Part shown: positions 28,707 through 30,764 of the stretch, one piece after another
Numbering within the stretch: the stretch's first letter is position 1
Layout: each line of letters starts with the position of its first letter
Position numbers and translations under genes: made by a program
From: DATAWZ01 sp036266975
Lineage (GTDB): Bacteria; Actinomycetota; Thermoleophilia; Solirubrobacterales; Solirubrobacteraceae
Reading direction: 5' to 3'
Length of the DNA stretch: 30,764 nt
Assembly (NCBI GenBank): GCA_036266975.1
Contig: DATAWZ010000011.1
Coordinates: 1 to 30,764 of the forward strand
Notes under the pieces: model-generated
The model's database searches: none
Told to the model about the DNA's origin: nothing
The model's input: the letters and a program-made list of their open reading frames with translations, nothing else

Positions 28707-30323
28707 ATGCCGCCCACCGCCGGCCCCACGCCCGTGCTGCCGGGTTATCGACTCCAGGAGGTGATCGGCCGGGGCGGGATGGGCACGGTCTACCGCGCCT
28801 GGCACGTCGGCCTCGGCCGCGCCGTCGCCGTGAAGACGATCGCCGCCGAGCTCTCCGGCGACCCGGCCCTGCGCGCGCGCTTCCTGCGCGAGTCCCGTCT
28901 GGCCGCCTCGTTGGAGCACCCGAACGCGGTGCCGGTGTACGACGCCGGCGAGCACGACGACTGCCCCTACATCGCGATGAAGCTCGTGACCGGCACCAAC
29001 CTGCAGGCGTTGATCCGAGAGCACGGGGCGCTGCCGCCGCGATGCGCCCTGGACATCCTCACGCAGGTCGCGCGGGCGCTCGACGCCGCCCACGCCGCCG
29101 GGCTCGTGCATCGCGACGTCAAGCCGTCGAACATCCTCCTCGAGGGTGGCGCAGCCGGCCAGAGGCCGGCGAGCCGGCCTCCTCGCCCTTCCCCATCCGA
29201 GGGGACCGAGCCCTGGCACGCCTACCTGTCGGACTTCGGGCTCGCGTTCAGCGAACTCGCCGACGAGTCGCTGACGAGCACCGGCAGCTGGCTGGGGACG
29301 CTCGACTACGCCGCGCCCGAGCAGATCCGCGGCAAGCCGATCGACGGGCGCAGCGACGTCTACGCGCTCGGATGCGTCCTGTTCGCCGCACTCGCCGGGC
29401 GCCCCCCGTTCGCCGGCGTGCCCGCCGCGGCCAAGGCGGCCGCCCAGGCCCACGAGCCCCCGCCGACCCTCGAGCAGGCCGGCGCGCGCGTGCCCGCCGC
29501 GCTGCAGCGCGTGCTCGACCGCGCGCTCGCCAAGGACCCGGCCGCTCGCTACGCGACCGCGGGCGCGCTGATGGCCGCCGCCCAGGCGGCCGAGGACGCG
29601 CCCGACGACGGCGACGACACGGCCGAGACCCCGGAAACCGCCGAGGCCGCGCAACGGTCACAAGAGGACGTCACCCGCCGTCGTCCCCGTCGCGCCCCCC
29701 AGGCGTCGGCCCCGGTGACGGCGTCCACCGAAAGGCTGACGAGCACGCGGCGCATCCCCGCGTGGGCGCCGGCGCTGATCCTGCTGGCGGCGATCGGGAT
29801 CGCCCTCGCGGCGCTGCTCATCCACGACCACCACCACTCCCACCACGCGAAGACCACGGTCCGCAGGACCGCCTCCCGGCCGCGGGTCAAGCCGCCGCCG
29901 GCGATTCCCGCCGCGGCGCCCGACGGGGACACCGTGCGCTGCAGCGGCTCGAGCTGCACCCAGGACGGGCACGTCGTCGTCGCGCCGATCCAGGGCTCCT
30001 CGTGCACGATCGCCGGCGCGACCGGCCAGTGGGTGCGCATCGACGCCGGCCTGCCCGAGCCGATGCTCACCTGCGAGCCCGCGCGGGGGCCGCCGTCCGG
30101 CGCCGGCCCGCGGGTGGCCGCGGTGCCCGACCTCGCCGGCGCGCGCTTGGACCGCGCCGAGCGCGCGCTGGACCGGCTCGGGGTCCCCTACGACACCTCC
30201 GGCGGCGGGCTGTTCGGCATCATCATCACCAGCAACTGGGTCGTGTGCACCACCACGCCTGCGGCCGGCACGCCACTCTCGGGCGGAGTACAGGTGCGCC
30301 TGTTCGTCGACCGGTCCTGCTGA
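28707..30323 (+). CDS. PknB-like membrane Ser/Thr kinase with PASTA-like ectodomain
   Basis: This is a 538-residue receptor kinase. The kinase domain (about 14-290) has the glycine loop GRGGMG (21-26), Lys 43, Glu 62, HRDVKPSN with Asp 137, DFG (176-178) and APE (203-205). About 25 residues rich in Pro, Arg and Ser are inserted between NILLE and SDFG, where the strands are normally close. An acidic then basic linker leads to a membrane helix at about 352-372, followed by a His-rich HDHHHSHH. Outside, one region has paired Cys (412, 417, 433, 456) and the last 70 residues resemble one PASTA repeat (VAAVPDLAG... VQVRLFV). It likely senses wall or extracellular ligands. A secreted hydrolase gene follows. 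Confidence 0.9.
   Translation: MPPTAGPTPVLPGYRLQEVIGRGGMGTVYRAWHVGLGRAVAVKTIAAELSGDPALRARFLRESRLAASLEHPNAVPVYDAGEHDDCPYIAMKLVTGTNLQALIREHGALPPRCALDILTQVARALDAAHAAGLVHRDVKPSNILLEGGAAGQRPASRPPRPSPSEGTEPWHAYLSDFGLAFSELADESLTSTGSWLGTLDYAAPEQIRGKPIDGRSDVYALGCVLFAALAGRPPFAGVPAAAKAAAQAHEPPPTLEQAGARVPAALQRVLDRALAKDPAARYATAGALMAAAQAAEDAPDDGDDTAETPETAEAAQRSQEDVTRRRPRRAPQASAPVTASTERLTSTRRIPAWAPALILLAAIGIALAALLIHDHHHSHHAKTTVRRTASRPRVKPPPAIPAAAPDGDTVRCSGSSCTQDGHVVVAPIQGSSCTIAGATGQWVRIDAGLPEPMLTCEPARGPPSGAGPRVAAVPDLAGARLDRAERALDRLGVPYDTSGGGLFGIIITSNWVVCTTTPAAGTPLSGGVQVRLFVDRSC
29154..29179. repeat. Palindromic cluster inside the kinase insertion
   Basis: GCCGGCC, GGCCGGC and GCCGGCC occur within 26 bp, so two overlapping hairpins can form. 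They fall in the codons of the kinase insertion between the catalytic loop and DFG, suggesting a small in-frame repeat insertion. Confidence 0.5.
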
Positions 30324-30368
30324 GCGACACCGCTCCGTTTCCCCTCCGCGGCCGTTCGAGCCGTCGCC

Positions 30369-30764
30369 ATGATCACCCGCGCCCTGCTCGCCACCACGCT
30401 TGCGCTCCTGGCCCCGCCGCACGGACACGCCGCGCGACTGCGTGGGGATCGCGTGCTCGGCATCGGCGACCAGAACGCGTCGATATTCGTCGACCCGCGC
30501 TTTCGCTGGCTGGGGGTCGGCCAGGCGCGCCTGGCCGTGGCCTGGGACGTGACGAGCTCGCCGGCCGACTTCGTGAGCACGGCCGGCTGGCTGCTCGCCG
30601 CGCGCGCGGCCGGCGTGCAGCCGCTCGTCGCCTTCGACCGGGACTGGAAGCACCGCCACGAGCTGCCGAGCGTGACCGACTACGCGCGCGCCGTGACGAC
30701 GTTCATGCGCGACTTCCCGTGGGTGCGCCAGTACCAGCCCTGGAACGAGGAGGACGCCGGCGGA
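30369..30764 (+). CDS. Secreted glycoside-hydrolase-like TIM-barrel protein (3' end outside window)
   Basis: The first 132 residues are visible. A short signal peptide (1-22, LLATTLALLAPP then HGHAA) is followed by VLGIGDQNASIFVDPRFRWLGVGQARLAVAWDV and PLVAFDRDW, and the end reads QYQPWNEED. The WNE motif is the acid/base position of clan-A TIM-barrel hydrolases such as the GH39/GH5 type, so a secreted polysaccharide-acting enzyme is likely. Substrate cannot be told. The ATG lies 45 nt after the kinase stop with no strong ribosome site. Confidence 0.75.
   Translation, partial: MITRALLATTLALLAPPHGHAARLRGDRVLGIGDQNASIFVDPRFRWLGVGQARLAVAWDVTSSPADFVSTAGWLLAARAAGVQPLVAFDRDWKHRHELPSVTDYARAVTTFMRDFPWVRQYQPWNEEDAGG

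Noticed and set aside
1..30764. tRNA, rRNA, riboswitch or prophage genes
   Set aside because: None was recognised on either strand; no integrase or phage structural gene is present.

Overview
The window is high-GC bacterial DNA, most likely an actinomycete of the Thermoleophilia/Solirubrobacterales type. The signs are very GC-rich codon use, many GTG and TTG starts, many apparently leaderless genes (a TANNNT-like -10 box 6-8 nt before the start codon), GTTCAC-type PHO boxes and an LLM-family F420-type oxidoreductase. The placement is inferred from gene content and style; no rRNA or tRNA is present to confirm it.

Positions 1-16161 form a phosphate and polyphosphate island with two complete high-affinity Pst transporters. 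Pst2 (1-3996) has a divergent pstS2 (minus, cut by the window edge) facing pstC2-pstA2-pstB2 (plus). It has no phoU and its pstS2 has clearly lower GC than the rest. Pst1 (7686-12417) is the classical order pstS-pstC-pstA-pstB-phoU. It is preceded by a small gene encoding only a PhoB-type winged helix, which lies between two PHO boxes, and is followed by a full PhoB/RegX3-like response regulator. Between the two systems, on minus, are a pair of zinc-ribbon proteins with their own PHO box, an Lgt homologue with an odd C-terminal tail, and a DUF47/PhoU-like protein. Downstream are divergent sixA (phosphohistidine phosphatase) and ppk1 (polyphosphate kinase).

Positions 16158-17849 (minus) hold a peroxiredoxin and an LLM-class oxidoreductase, followed by the remnant of a molybdate-binding protein (ModA) that has lost its middle. 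Positions 17947-21531 look like an ether-lipid module: a fatty-acyl-reductase-like dehydrogenase and an alkyl-DHAP-synthase homologue are transcribed head to head from a 55-bp region containing a perfect palindrome, and a PlsC-type acyltransferase follows the synthase.

Positions 21586-28606 are mixed: two degenerate nucleotidyltransferase-fold proteins, two cupins, YqgE/AlgH, a signal-peptide/TM protein resembling the FtsH ectodomain, a GroES-like protein, a 341-bp gene-free stretch holding a long inverted-repeat element and a tandem palindromic repeat, an AbiEi/DUF559-type protein, an alpha/beta hydrolase, a saccharopine-dehydrogenase-like enzyme and a DUF3237 protein. The right end has a PknB-like membrane Ser/Thr kinase with a PASTA-like ectodomain and the start of a secreted glycoside-hydrolase-like protein.

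The strongest candidates for new biology are the PHO-box-linked zinc-ribbon pair and the palindrome-controlled reductase/alkyl-DHAP-synthase/acyltransferase module. Family names come from motif recognition by eye; no database search was run.
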